Source: a virus. Taken from it: DNA of 32,492 bases. A model generated the notes under the pieces. The model did no database searches. It worked only from the letters and a program-made list of their open reading frames with translations, and was not told where the DNA came from. The stretch spans positions 1-32,492 of IMG/VR virus record IMGVR_UViG_3300031772_000171; one strand, written 5' to 3'. Every line of letters begins with the position of its first letter. Positions within the stretch are counted from its first letter, which is position 1. The translations under genes were made by a program, and so were the position numbers. Of the stretch, positions 20,709 through 27,307 are shown piece after piece.

Positions 20709-21541
20709 CAACCTAATCCTGCTATTGTTGCCCAGTCTTGGACCCCAGCTACTTGAGGCTTTAGGCCTCTCGGGAACACGGTTCGATCCTGGACATTCTT
20801 GATATGTCCACCCTCCATAGCAATCATCTGTTGGAGACTTTGCGGATCAACATGGCCCCATTGCTGCATCTTCTTGAGCATTGCTTCTGCAACAGGTTTA
20901 TTAGTTGCTACGGTTTCTGGAGCATAGCGAAGTAGAAGATTGAAGTTTTCAATGGTCTTGGGATCTTTCTTGAGCTCGGGATTTTCCTTCAAGATTTCGG
21001 CAAGGATTGTTTTGGATTGCGTGCCATGTCTAATCCTTGATACTCCTTCCGAGATAGGATGAGTAACCATCTGTAGACCCTGACCAGCACTATGGACTAG
21101 CGATAAACCCAGAGCAGCCAAGACAGCAGCTGCAGCAGCTGGCGGAATGATTTTCTTGAGAGGGCCAGGGATTCTGCTCCAAATTCTATTGAACCCACTT
21201 ATTTCTCTTAGTTTTGATACATCCCCAGGTCTAGGTGTAGGTACTAAAGGTGCCCCAGCTGTCTTTTCAAAGTTGATCCAATCCAAGGCGGTCTGTACGG
21301 TATCTTCGTCGTATTGCTGTATTGCTTTCTCAATGAGTTGGCTCTCTATAATAATGGCCATTTCGGCTAGTTTCTCAATTTCTTGTTCACTACAACTTTC
21401 AAAAGTTTCAGCAACAAAGGCGACTGTACGCTTATGACCACACTCCATAGCATTAAGAAGCCCAGCACGAATTTCAGACAGTTTGGACATCTCCTCGCTG
21501 GAGATCTTCTTGTTCAGGTAAAGATCTTGTATGAGGCTCAT
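20708..21541 (-). CDS. Head-operon protein with a membrane helix, 277 aa
   Basis: Function unknown. The N-terminal 95 residues are helical and acidic and include EQEIEKLAEM (52-61) and WINFEKTAGAP (88-98), both matching the shared head peptide. A hydrophobic alanine-rich helix follows (IIPPAAAAAVLAALGLSLVH). Then come SAGQGLQMVTHPISEGVSRI and a C-terminal helical region (ENPELKKDPKTIENFNLLLR) ending in PQVAGVQDWATIAGLG. GAGGATCAGTAAC precedes ATG 21541. The combination of a possible cleavage peptide, a membrane-type helix and a soluble tail suggests a virion protein active in DNA ejection, by inference. Confidence 0.72.
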   Translation of the reverse strand: MSLIQDLYLNKKISSEEMSKLSEIRAGLLNAMECGHKRTVAFVAETFESCSEQEIEKLAEMAIIIESQLIEKAIQQYDEDTVQTALDWINFEKTAGAPLVPTPRPGDVSKLREISGFNRIWSRIPGPLKKIIPPAAAAAVLAALGLSLVHSAGQGLQMVTHPISEGVSRIRHGTQSKTILAEILKENPELKKDPKTIENFNLLLRYAPETVATNKPVAEAMLKKMQQWGHVDPQSLQQMIAMEGGHIKNVQDRTVFPRGLKPQVAGVQDWATIAGLG

Positions 21542-21567
21542 GTTACTGATCCTCGTTTCTCAACTGA

Positions 21568-21807
21568 TTACTCGTAACCTTCGTCATCATCTGGATCAGC
21601 ACGGAAGGCGGCACCATCTCTGGGCTGTTTCACCTCTTCCGTCTTCTTAGGTGCAGGAGAGGGAGTGCCGCCAGGAGGGACTGGCGAAGCACCAGCAGCC
21701 GTTGCCTTAGGTTTGCCAGCGCCTTCCCCTTTCGCTGAATCGGCAGTGTATCCACTGATCTTTGTCAGTTCTGCCTTGAACCCATCAAACATCGCTGTCA
21801 TCTTCAT
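21568..21807 (-). CDS. Short protein with an N-terminal E-L-T-K-I-S motif, 79 aa
   Basis: Not recognised. The N-terminus MFDGFKAELTKISGYTADSA (from residue 6) is a clear copy of the shared head peptide. The rest is low complexity, Pro/Ala/Gly/Lys-rich (GAGKPKATAAGASPVPPGGT, PSPAPKKTEEVKQPRDGAAF) and ends with an acidic PDDDEGYE. Thus only the motif looks ordered, as if the protein were a tagged disordered cargo or scaffold tail. GAGGAGAGGGCC precedes ATG 21807. The gene is small but has a strong start and fits the tight spacing of the operon. Confidence 0.7.
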   Translation of the reverse strand: MKMTAMFDGFKAELTKISGYTADSAKGEGAGKPKATAAGASPVPPGGTPSPAPKKTEEVKQPRDGAAFRADPDDDEGYE

Positions 21808-21817
21808 GGCCCTCTCC

Positions 21818-22465
21818 TCAGAACTGTGGGTAACCAGTAAACTGTTGTTTCTTCTTGTGTTTCGCGTCTAAGTAAGCAGCGGTTCCTAAAAGACCGGCGC
21901 CACCTAAAGCAGTACCACCAATCATGAGACGTTTATTGCGAATATGTTTGGCTTCCTCATCTATCATGTTTTGACGTTCAGTTGCTTCTTGTCGGGCTTG
22001 TCGCTCAGGATTATAAGCAATCATTTTACGATGTTCAGCTTTACGATGTTCAGCCTTTAATTTTTCCGTCGTTTCTCTCTCTACGCTTTTGGCTTCGCTG
22101 CCCAATCCTATTGCATAACCTTTTCCGAGTCTCTCCTTGGCTCGCAAGATATGACTCTTAATCTTTCTTTCAAATTGTCTTCCCTTGCGATGAAGCGCTC
22201 CTGCTGCATATCCAGTGGCACCAGAGACTCCTGCAGGATGTTCGGTTTTTCTGGCTGGGATGGGGCCGGAACGAATAGGAGTCCATTTGTTAATTCCTAA
22301 TCTTTTTTTAGCCTCTTGTTCTGCAGCTTCATATATTGGATTTGGTTTCTTGGCAAGTTGACTGGGCTTAAGATGTTGAATGCCACGAATAATCCTGCCT
22401 GCTGGACCAGAAATTTTCTCTAACTCTCCAGAAAAAGATGTCCAAAAAATCTCATTATCGTTCAT
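21818..22465 (-). CDS. Basic head protein with E-L-E-K-I-S motif and membrane helix, 215 aa
   Basis: I chose ATG 22465 because GTGAGGACGCA precedes it. A longer frame from 22585 overlaps the neighbouring gene and is not needed. The N-terminus FWTSFSGELEKISGPAGR (7-24) holds the best copy of the shared peptide. The body is very basic (IPARKTEHPAGVSGATGYAA, then KLKAEHRKAEHRKMIAYNPE with a repeated AEHRK). A glycine-zipper helix near the C-terminus, LMIGGTALGGAGLLGTAAYL, precedes DAKHKKKQQ. Motif, basic body and C-terminal membrane-type helix form the archetype seen in several neighbours. The role is unknown; capsid-internal cargo is inferred. Confidence 0.73.
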   Translation of the reverse strand: MNDNEIFWTSFSGELEKISGPAGRIIRGIQHLKPSQLAKKPNPIYEAAEQEAKKRLGINKWTPIRSGPIPARKTEHPAGVSGATGYAAGALHRKGRQFERKIKSHILRAKERLGKGYAIGLGSEAKSVERETTEKLKAEHRKAEHRKMIAYNPERQARQEATERQNMIDEEAKHIRNKRLMIGGTALGGAGLLGTAAYLDAKHKKKQQFTGYPQF

Positions 22466-22472
22466 TGCGTCC

Positions 22473-22940
22473 TCACACAAGCAACCGACTTGGATCTTGG
22501 TAAATCTGCGCCGAACGTTGAGGCGTATTATATATGGGTCCGTGATAGGTTGGTTTCCTATATTGCTCTTGACCCTTACGCACACCAGCTATTACGCCTA
22601 CAGGAGCTGCTGCCATCATTAATGGCTTGGTTGCGCTTAATTCTCGAACATCATGTTTTTTAGCTAAACGATTTAAAAGCTTTGCATCTGGCGGCATTGC
22701 TCCTCTAGACATCCTGGATACAAGAGCCCGATCATATGGATCCATATTTTTAGCCCTACCCAATATTTTCTTTGCAACTTCTTTAGAATTTTTGCTATCC
22801 ACCCGCATAGGTCTGGTTACCGTCCAACGAGCAAGACCTTCACCGCCCTCTACCGCTTTCTTAGCAGAGTGCCATATGCCCTTTATCCAGGGCTCAGCAC
22901 TCAGCTTCACCATCTCACGAGCAAATTGCTGCAAGTTCAT
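22473..22940 (-). CDS. Head protein with F-A-R-E-M-V-K-L-S motif, 155 aa
   Basis: The N-terminus MNLQQFAREMVKLSAEPWIK carries a variant of the shared peptide and resembles the start of the 180-aa protein at 19371-19913. The middle is basic (VDSKNSKEVAKKILGRAKNM, ALVSRMSRGAMPPDAKLLNR). A short hydrophobic segment (PLMMAAAPVGVIAGVRKG) is followed by a Tyr/Pro/Gln-rich tail ending QDPSRLLV. TGAGGGGTAG precedes ATG 22940. No enzymatic signature is present. It belongs by layout to the group of motif plus basic body plus small hydrophobic helix proteins. Confidence 0.72.
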   Translation of the reverse strand: MNLQQFAREMVKLSAEPWIKGIWHSAKKAVEGGEGLARWTVTRPMRVDSKNSKEVAKKILGRAKNMDPYDRALVSRMSRGAMPPDAKLLNRLAKKHDVRELSATKPLMMAAAPVGVIAGVRKGQEQYRKPTYHGPIYNTPQRSAQIYQDPSRLLV

Positions 22941-22958
22941 CTACCCCTCAGTTGTGGC

Positions 22959-23873
22959 TTATCGTCTTTGCTGTTCTGACAGAACGAATTCGTCGACCTT
23001 CTTGGAATTGTTCAGGTCTCCCATGCGATTGCGAACGTAAACGAATTTCTCGTCCAGTGTCTTACCAGCTCTATTATTACTCTCGAATTCAGTCTGATAA
23101 TTAGCCAGCGTATTAAGAGAGACCACAATTGGATGACTGCCATTAACTACCTGCACACCTATCGGCTCACTCATATTCTTGAGCTGAGGAGAAATAAGTT
23201 CAGGATCTACTGCTTCGCCATGCTTCTTCATCAGGTACTGGAGCTTGGCGCCAAAGATGCCCTCCTTGACCATTTGTTCTGCTGTCTTCACGAAAATCTG
23301 GGCAATGCGGTCTTCATCACCCAACTTGCGTGTTGCAGTCCAGATCTCCTCAAGGGGCGTACCGTTCAAGACCATCTGTTTGGCCATCTTATAGAAATGG
23401 TCCTCTTCAACAGAGATTTTGCCACGGAGGACAATTTGTCTGCTATTAAGTTCTTCCTTGGCTGCCGCTAGTTTTTGCAGGGCGATACTAGCCTGCTTCA
23501 GTTTCTCCTCAACTGCAGGTTCGTTGCTTATAGACGAAACCCCAAAGATTTTGTTTACATCAATGCGTTCGTGTTTCTTGGGTCCTACGAAATAATCATG
23601 TGCCACTTTCTCCTGTTCAGCATCGAGAGTAGTAATAATCTTGGATGGATCAGCAACTTCAAACTGGAATGTTTTGTCTGTGGCTGTTTTGAAAAGCTGA
23701 GCGTAAGTCTGATGATTGGCTACCTCACAGATTCGTTGAATTTGAGTGGGTAGGAGGTCATTTGCTTCAGCAGTCTTGAGAATGGTAAGGTTCATAGAAG
23801 TCCCATTCTCAAGGAACTCCTTGCTAGCCACATGTCCCCATTCAACGAATCGTAAAGGCGAGAGATCATTCAT
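22959..23873 (-). CDS. Helical head-operon protein, 304 aa
   Basis: Not recognised. It is mostly helical and charged. Several K-T-A elements occur: LTILKTAEAND (near residue 29), AQLFKTATDK and IFVKTAEQMV, which are looser variants of the shared head peptide. A long helix pair at about residues 115-170 (EEKLKQASIALQKLAAAKEE, then FYKMAKQMVLNGTPLEEIWT) looks coiled-coil. The C-terminal part is more beta-like (PIGVQVVNGSHPIVVSLNTL) and ends charged. GGAGGATTAAAA precedes ATG 23873. It is the first structural-type gene after the HNH gene and may be a scaffold, core or minor head protein. Confidence 0.72.
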   Translation of the reverse strand: MNDLSPLRFVEWGHVASKEFLENGTSMNLTILKTAEANDLLPTQIQRICEVANHQTYAQLFKTATDKTFQFEVADPSKIITTLDAEQEKVAHDYFVGPKKHERIDVNKIFGVSSISNEPAVEEKLKQASIALQKLAAAKEELNSRQIVLRGKISVEEDHFYKMAKQMVLNGTPLEEIWTATRKLGDEDRIAQIFVKTAEQMVKEGIFGAKLQYLMKKHGEAVDPELISPQLKNMSEPIGVQVVNGSHPIVVSLNTLANYQTEFESNNRAGKTLDEKFVYVRNRMGDLNNSKKVDEFVLSEQQRR

Positions 23874-23892
23874 TTTTAATCCTCCAATTCAT

Positions 23893-24465
23893 CTATCCCG
23901 TCGCCCCCAGATAAATGATGTTTGGTCCTTTCTGTTCATTTTGTGTAGGACTAGATTCGTATTTCCTAAGTATCTCCTTAGCCCAAGAAATTAAATCTTC
24001 TACCCTTTGTCCGGAAGGATGAGAAGAACTCCATAGTTCAAGATTTTCAATTCGATTATCACTGCGAATGCCATTTTTATGATGAACTTTTTCTCCAAAT
24101 GAAAGATGTCTACCCAGATGATTTGACATAACCACAATGTGTTCAAGTGTCTGATTGCGAAGTTTTGATCCCGGATAGATAGCATTAGTCAATACAACAT
24201 ATCCATCTTTCTGGACACGTCTTCCGCCTCTCCAATTATGAGCGTCCGTATTAATAAATTTCGTCTTCAGCTCTTCTTTCATCAAACAACCGCAACTACG
24301 ACTATTGCTGCTTTTTTGTCTGCCAATTAGATTTTGCCCCAAAACAATCCGTTCTGTGCCACAATCGCATCGGCACAACCATCTAGCATTATCATTTTTA
24401 TCATTCTCGGCTTGACGGATCACTGTCCATCTTCCGCAATGTAAGTTAGTCATGTCTCTAAGCAT
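23893..24465 (-). CDS. HNH homing-type endonuclease with zinc finger
   Basis: Residues from the chosen start form a zinc-binding domain (LHCGRWTVIRQAENDKNDNA, RWLCRCDCGTERIVLGQNLI, ending SRSCGCL) of the kind preceding many phage HNH nucleases. A complete HNH core follows: NQTLEHIVVMSNHLGRHLSF, KVHHKNGIRSDNRIENLELW. The His-His, Asn and second Asn are intact, so activity is likely. The frame is open to a TTG at 24603. The consensus promoter at 24517-24545 would start transcription near 24510, so starts at 24465 or 24453 (both ATG, weak ribosome sites) are favoured. It lies between promoter and structural genes, a typical free-standing homing endonuclease position. Confidence 0.85.
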   Translation of the reverse strand: MLRDMTNLHCGRWTVIRQAENDKNDNARWLCRCDCGTERIVLGQNLIGRQKSSNSRSCGCLMKEELKTKFINTDAHNWRGGRRVQKDGYVVLTNAIYPGSKLRNQTLEHIVVMSNHLGRHLSFGEKVHHKNGIRSDNRIENLELWSSSHPSGQRVEDLISWAKEILRKYESSPTQNEQKGPNIIYLGATG

Positions 24466-24476
24466 CTCAACAACCC

Positions 24477-24489
24477 CCACAGCTTGTGG
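24477..24489 (-). promoter_or_regulatory. Small dyad CCACAAGCTGTGG between promoter and first gene
   Basis: CCACA-AGC-TGTGG on the minus strand is a 5-bp inverted repeat placed about 25 nt downstream of the expected transcription start. It could be an operator half-site pair or a short leader hairpin. It is short enough to arise by chance. Confidence 0.3.
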
Positions 24490-24516
24490 AATTAGCCTAC
24501 ATCTACACAAGCACTT

Positions 24517-24545
24517 ATTATAATTCGTCATCAAAGTGCTGTCAA
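24517..24545 (-). promoter_or_regulatory. Perfect consensus sigma70-type promoter
   Basis: On the minus strand TTGACA (24545-24540) is followed by exactly 17 nt and TATAAT (24522-24517), matching the bacterial housekeeping consensus at all twelve positions with optimal spacing. It points into the HNH gene and the roughly 20-kb head-tail operon, with transcription expected to begin near 24510. Such a strong host-type promoter before structural genes implies that host RNA polymerase transcribes them, unless a phage factor represses it early. Confidence 0.88.
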
Positions 24546-24606
24546 TAGCCAAATTGCCGAAAGTAGTCATTTTGCCAATATTGTCTATGGCGTAGTTAAA
24601 CAAGGT

Positions 24607-24651
24607 TTTTGGGCATAAGATAGATAGTGGTCGAGGCTAGTTTGCCCAAAA
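24607..24651 (+). promoter_or_regulatory. Intergenic dyad with GGCATAAGAT motif
   Basis: TTTTGGGCA (24607-24615) and TGCCCAAAA (24643-24651) form a 9-bp inverted repeat around a 27-nt loop. GGCATAAGAT (24612-24621) overlaps the left arm and matches the motif at 1858, 26072 and 29388. It is the only non-coding space before the rightward block, so it probably holds that block's promoter and perhaps an operator. No good -35 box is seen. Confidence 0.42.
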
Positions 24652-24672
24652 CGGGTAGAAAGGAGAAATACA

Positions 24673-25284
24673 ATGGCCGAGATCGGAGAGAAAAAGAATG
24701 CAATGGATCTGGTTTTGAAGTACCTGGAGTGCTTCGATCAGATTGCAATCGGAGATAGAAAATTTGTCCAAGCTGCCGCAGAGAATAGTCGGCATGAATT
24801 CCGATTTATAACTCCAGAAGAAGCTGATCACCATGCCTTTTTTGGACATCCCGAAATATTATGGGATGAGATGAAGATGCTGGACAAAAGTGGTTTTGAT
24901 AGATTGAAAAGGCAAAGCGTCGAATCCAACGAATCCGAAATCAACAAAGAGGAGGCAGAATTCAGTCGATTAATAAAAAACGGGAAGAGTATCGCTCATT
25001 GCTCTAGGGCCACAGGCATCTCTGGTTATATGGGACACAAATGGGCAAAGAAACTCGGGCTGAAAAGTCAACATGGTAATGCCGTATTGCATTCAATTCA
25101 ATCAAAACTGGAGTCAATTCAATCAAATGATTCTAAAAGAAAACCTCGCATACCCTGGTCCAAAGAAGAAGACAAGAAACTCCTGGAACTCAGATCTCAA
25201 AAAATGCCCGGGAAAAAGATCGCAGAAATTATGGGTCGGACGGCTGGTGCGATTTTCACCAGAGCTGGTGTTCTGAAGGCGTGA
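24673..25284 (+). CDS. Myb/SANT-like DNA-binding regulator
   Basis: 203 aa. The C-terminal 45 residues, RIPWSKEEDKKLLELRSQKM followed by KKIAEIMGRTAGAIFTRAGV, match the phage Myb/SANT-type helix-turn-helix with its Trp-S-x-E-E-D start. A second helix-turn-helix-like segment lies at about residues 98-130 (FSRLIKNGKSIAHCSRATGI, then KWAKKLGLK). The N-terminal 70 residues are an unknown acidic domain. AAAGGAG lies 9-10 nt before ATG 24673. As the first gene rightward of the divergent promoter region it is well placed to regulate both blocks, although that is inferred. The stop lies in a hairpin (25279-25296). Confidence 0.78.
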   Translation: MAEIGEKKNAMDLVLKYLECFDQIAIGDRKFVQAAAENSRHEFRFITPEEADHHAFFGHPEILWDEMKMLDKSGFDRLKRQSVESNESEINKEEAEFSRLIKNGKSIAHCSRATGISGYMGHKWAKKLGLKSQHGNAVLHSIQSKLESIQSNDSKRKPRIPWSKEEDKKLLELRSQKMPGKKIAEIMGRTAGAIFTRAGVLKA

Positions 25285-25296
25285 CATCCGTCACGC
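25279..25296 (+). other. Hairpin over a stop codon, GCGTGAC/GTCACGC
   Basis: GCGTGAC (25279-25285) pairs with GTCACGC (25290-25296), loop ATCC. The TGA stop of the regulator gene (25282-25284) is inside the left arm. It shares the TGAC-N-GTCA layout with the palindrome at 4020-4035. There is no U-tract. Confidence 0.65.
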
Positions 25297-25321
25297 GAGA
25301 GAAGACAGGAAAGGACGACAG

Positions 25322-25960
25322 ATGGGAACGGTGCTAACAGTAGCAACTTTGGCTCGTTTCAGACCGATGAGCCAGAACAAAGCTGCGCTTGAAGTCAACC
25401 AACGTAATCGTCAAGGAAGTGAAGACAAGATTATCATTGGATGTATTTTATTTGATCAGCAAACAAATACTAAGGGCAAACGCGAATTCGATCAGTTTTT
25501 GGCTCGAGATTGCAACCTGACGCCAGGTAGGGGCAATTACTTCATAATCTGCTACAAGAAGTTTCATCATATTGGTCAAGCAGTTAAAAATGTCGCGCCG
25601 TCGGCCTTGCACTTCCTTTGTTTGCCCAATGTGGGTAAGGATATCACGAACGAGTGCATCGTTCTTGCCAAGAATGGCACAAAAGTTACTGGTGAATTGG
25701 CTCATAAGATCTACGAAAAACATCATCCAGAAGCCGTTGTAAAGGTTCAAGGAAGAAAGGGATCCTGGAAAATGGATGGCATCAAAACCGGTAGCATGTC
25801 TGCTCTTCTGATAACCATAAAAGGCAAGAAAAAAGAAGCGACACTTTCTTGTGGGAAAGACACTGGTAAAGGTAAAACGGAGGTTGTATTCGTGATCGAC
25901 GGTAAACAGATTCTCAATCCCACTCCCAAGCAAGTTGGCAGGTTGCTGATGAAACTATAG
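25322..25960 (+). CDS. Phage protein of unknown function, 212 aa
   Basis: Not recognised. ATG 25322 follows GGAAAGGACGACAG. The first 40 residues look disordered and Asn/Gln/Arg-rich (FRPMSQNKAALEVNQRNRQG). Then a beta-rich core follows (DKIIIGCILFDQQTNTKGKR, NYFIICYKKFHHIGQAVKNV), a helix with GELAHKIYEKHHPEAVVKVQ, and a C-terminal beta/Lys-rich part (SMSALLITIKGKKKEATLSC, TEVVFVIDGKQILNPTPKQV). No catalytic motif or membrane segment is seen. It is the last gene before a structured non-coding segment and an intrinsic terminator. Confidence 0.72.
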   Translation: MGTVLTVATLARFRPMSQNKAALEVNQRNRQGSEDKIIIGCILFDQQTNTKGKREFDQFLARDCNLTPGRGNYFIICYKKFHHIGQAVKNVAPSALHFLCLPNVGKDITNECIVLAKNGTKVTGELAHKIYEKHHPEAVVKVQGRKGSWKMDGIKTGSMSALLITIKGKKKEATLSCGKDTGKGKTEVVFVIDGKQILNPTPKQVGRLLMKL

Positions 25961-25975
25961 CAAACCCGTACGTTT

Positions 25976-26034
25976 TTCGGCTCAATACACGTAGGGAACG
26001 GCCTAGCCACCGGCGCGGCGAAGCCTAGTACCGG
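25976..26034 (+). other. GC-rich non-coding segment with direct repeat
   Basis: Between a stop at 25960 and the terminator at 26037 lies a GC-rich segment unlike its surroundings. It includes the near-direct repeat GCCTAGCCACCGG (26001-26013) and GCCTAGTACCGG (26023-26034). CCGG and GGC...GCC elements could pair in more than one way. No open frame of note. It may be a structured 3' end or a small RNA released at the terminator. Confidence 0.35.
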
Positions 26035-26036
26035 AG

Positions 26037-26067
26037 GGGGGAGCTCGCAACATGCTCCCCTCTTTTT
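26037..26067 (+). terminator. Intrinsic terminator
   Basis: GGGGAGC (26038-26044) pairs with GCTCCCC (26054-26060) around a 9-nt loop, followed by TCTTTTT (26061-26067). It closes the 24673-25960 unit. The next unit begins with a GGCATAAGGA motif 5 nt later. Confidence 0.92.
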
Positions 26068-26071
26068 ATCT

Positions 26072-26081
26072 GGCATAAGGA
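26072..26081 (+). promoter_or_regulatory. Candidate phage promoter motif GGCATAAGGA
   Basis: It follows a terminator directly and precedes an operon, matching the motif at 1858-1867, 24612-24621 and 29388-29397. Its position strongly suggests promotion of the 26101-29362 unit, but the sequence alone does not identify the polymerase. Confidence 0.4.
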
Positions 26082-26100
26082 TCCTGGAAAGGAGATGTTC

Positions 26101-26400
26101 ATGGCACGAAAATCAGTAGCAAAAGAGAAACCGAAACAGGAGAAGTTTGTTACTGGTGTTTTCAGACGAAATGTTGAATTTTCGGTCGGTGACGAAGACA
26201 TCTTTTATCTGGTGGTCAAGTATGCCAGAGCGAAGCCGAAGGTAGTAAAACAGATATTGGAAGCATTGATGTTCGAAGTTCCGAAAGCTGGTCAATTCAT
26301 CAATTGTCCTTTTCCCAGCAGTTGTAATGATTTCCCGTGCAAAGCGCTTCGTTGTAGTGCAGATGAATGTGACAATGGTTGTGCTTTCAGGAGGTCGTGA
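26101..26400 (+). CDS. Small cysteine-rich phage protein, 99 aa
   Basis: Start 26101 is chosen because AAAGGAG (26088-26094) lies 6 nt before it; an ATG at 26095 abuts that site. The N-terminus is Lys-rich. The middle has a helix (DIFYLVVKYARAKPKVVKQI). The C-terminal 35 residues hold six cysteines (NCPFPSSCNDFPCKALRC, then CDNGCAFRR), suggesting a zinc or disulfide-stabilised knuckle. Not recognised. The stop overlaps the next start (TGATG at 26398-26402). Confidence 0.68.
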   Translation: MARKSVAKEKPKQEKFVTGVFRRNVEFSVGDEDIFYLVVKYARAKPKVVKQILEALMFEVPKAGQFINCPFPSSCNDFPCKALRCSADECDNGCAFRRS

Positions 26401-26789
26401 TGACTAGGATGAAAAAATTTAGCCATGTGACGGATACATGGAAGTGCGCAACCTGTGGTCGTGAATTTGGAATAAATCTTAAAAATGAAGCCAAGATGCA
26501 TTCGCAACATATGAAATGGCTCAAACCCGGAATGTTTGTTACCGATGCGAGTACCATACATATTTGTAAAATAATGAATATTAATCGCAAGACTTGTAAA
26601 ATACTTGTCAATGATTTTTCATTGGGATTTAATTATCATAAATATCCAGAAGAAGTCTGGCCAATTCAACATGCAGACTGCGTTATATTGGACAATACCC
26701 TAACTCAAGAAATCAAAGAACACCAAGAGGAATGGCAGAGAAGGAAGACAGCTATCAACCAGGCCAATGTGGATGCTGCTAAAAAATGA
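26400..26789 (+). CDS. Zinc-finger-like phage protein, 129 aa
   Basis: ATG 26400 follows GGAGG with 5-6 nt spacing and overlaps the previous stop. An N-terminal C2H2-like element is seen: WKCATCGREFGINLKNEAKM then HSQHMKW, that is C-x2-C followed by paired histidines. The remainder is a small beta/helix domain (TIHICKIMNINRKTCKILVN) and a charged C-terminal helix (EIKEHQEEWQRRKTAINQAN). It may bind nucleic acid or be a small regulator, which is inference. It overlaps the next gene by 4 nt (ATGA). Confidence 0.7.
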   Translation: MTRMKKFSHVTDTWKCATCGREFGINLKNEAKMHSQHMKWLKPGMFVTDASTIHICKIMNINRKTCKILVNDFSLGFNYHKYPEEVWPIQHADCVILDNTLTQEIKEHQEEWQRRKTAINQANVDAAKK

Positions 26790-27073
26790 ATATTATAATG
26801 ACTTGCTCGAGATGTGGCGGAATTCATGTTATTGGCTTTTCCAATACGGATTTTGGATTCCCTTGTCGTGAATATTCTCGTTCAGTTGAACATCTTCATT
26901 TGGAAGATTGCATCGCCCATCTAAAACATAGATTAATGCACTTGGAAGAACATACCGTCTTAATGAATACAACCATTCAGACTTTAGTCAGTTTTGTCAA
27001 TGATACCAAGCGAACTGTGGAATCTTATAGTACAATACCTGATGTAGCGATTTTTGTTCCAGGACCATTCTAA
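26786..27073 (+). CDS. Small protein with N-terminal zinc-ribbon-like motif, 95 aa
   Basis: Begins MNIIMTCSRCGGIHVIGF, with C-x2-C-G-G typical of a zinc ribbon half, and CREYS further on. A His/Leu-rich helix follows (VEHLHLEDCIAHLKHRLMHL) and then a coiled-coil-like stretch. It may dimerise. Not recognised. ATG 26786 overlaps the previous stop (ATGA), indicating coupled translation. Confidence 0.65.
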   Translation: MNIIMTCSRCGGIHVIGFSNTDFGFPCREYSRSVEHLHLEDCIAHLKHRLMHLEEHTVLMNTTIQTLVSFVNDTKRTVESYSTIPDVAIFVPGPF

Positions 27074-27084
27074 GGATGTCGGTC

Positions 27085-27306
27085 ATGCAAGGACGTCATC
27101 CGATTCCCAGAAACGAAGTGGAAACCCGAATAGTACGTTTAGTAAGTCTAACGCCAGGATGCGTAACATCACAACTCTGCGATATGATCGGCCTATCAGC
27201 TGCAGCCATGAACATTCATTTGCGTGACATGGTTAATAAGGGTTGCTTGACCAGAGTGCAGCAGGGCAATCACTTTGCGTACTACCTCTCAGATAAGGAA
27301 GGGTGA
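27085..27306 (+). CDS. Winged-helix DNA-binding protein, 73 aa
   Basis: I prefer ATG 27085, since TAAGGA lies 8-9 nt before it; ATG 27076 abuts the same site. The sequence VETRIVRLVSLTPGCVTSQL, CDMIGLSAAAMNIHLRDMVN, then KGCLTRVQQGNHFAYYLSD reads as a compact winged helix (MarR/ArsR type): recognition helix and beta wing with a final strand. At 73 aa it is just one DNA-binding domain, so it probably works as a dimer and as a phage transcription regulator. Confidence 0.75.
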   Translation: MQGRHPIPRNEVETRIVRLVSLTPGCVTSQLCDMIGLSAAAMNIHLRDMVNKGCLTRVQQGNHFAYYLSDKEG

Positions 27307-27307
27307 A

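Noticed and set aside
22466-22585. Extra 40 residues at the start of the 215-aa head protein
   Set aside because: They overlap the 155-aa gene, while ATG 22465 has a GAGG site at good spacing and puts the motif near the N-terminus.
24466-24603. N-terminal 46 residues of the HNH frame from TTG 24603
   Set aside because: They overlap a perfect promoter, lack a ribosome site, and precede the normal start of the family's zinc domain.
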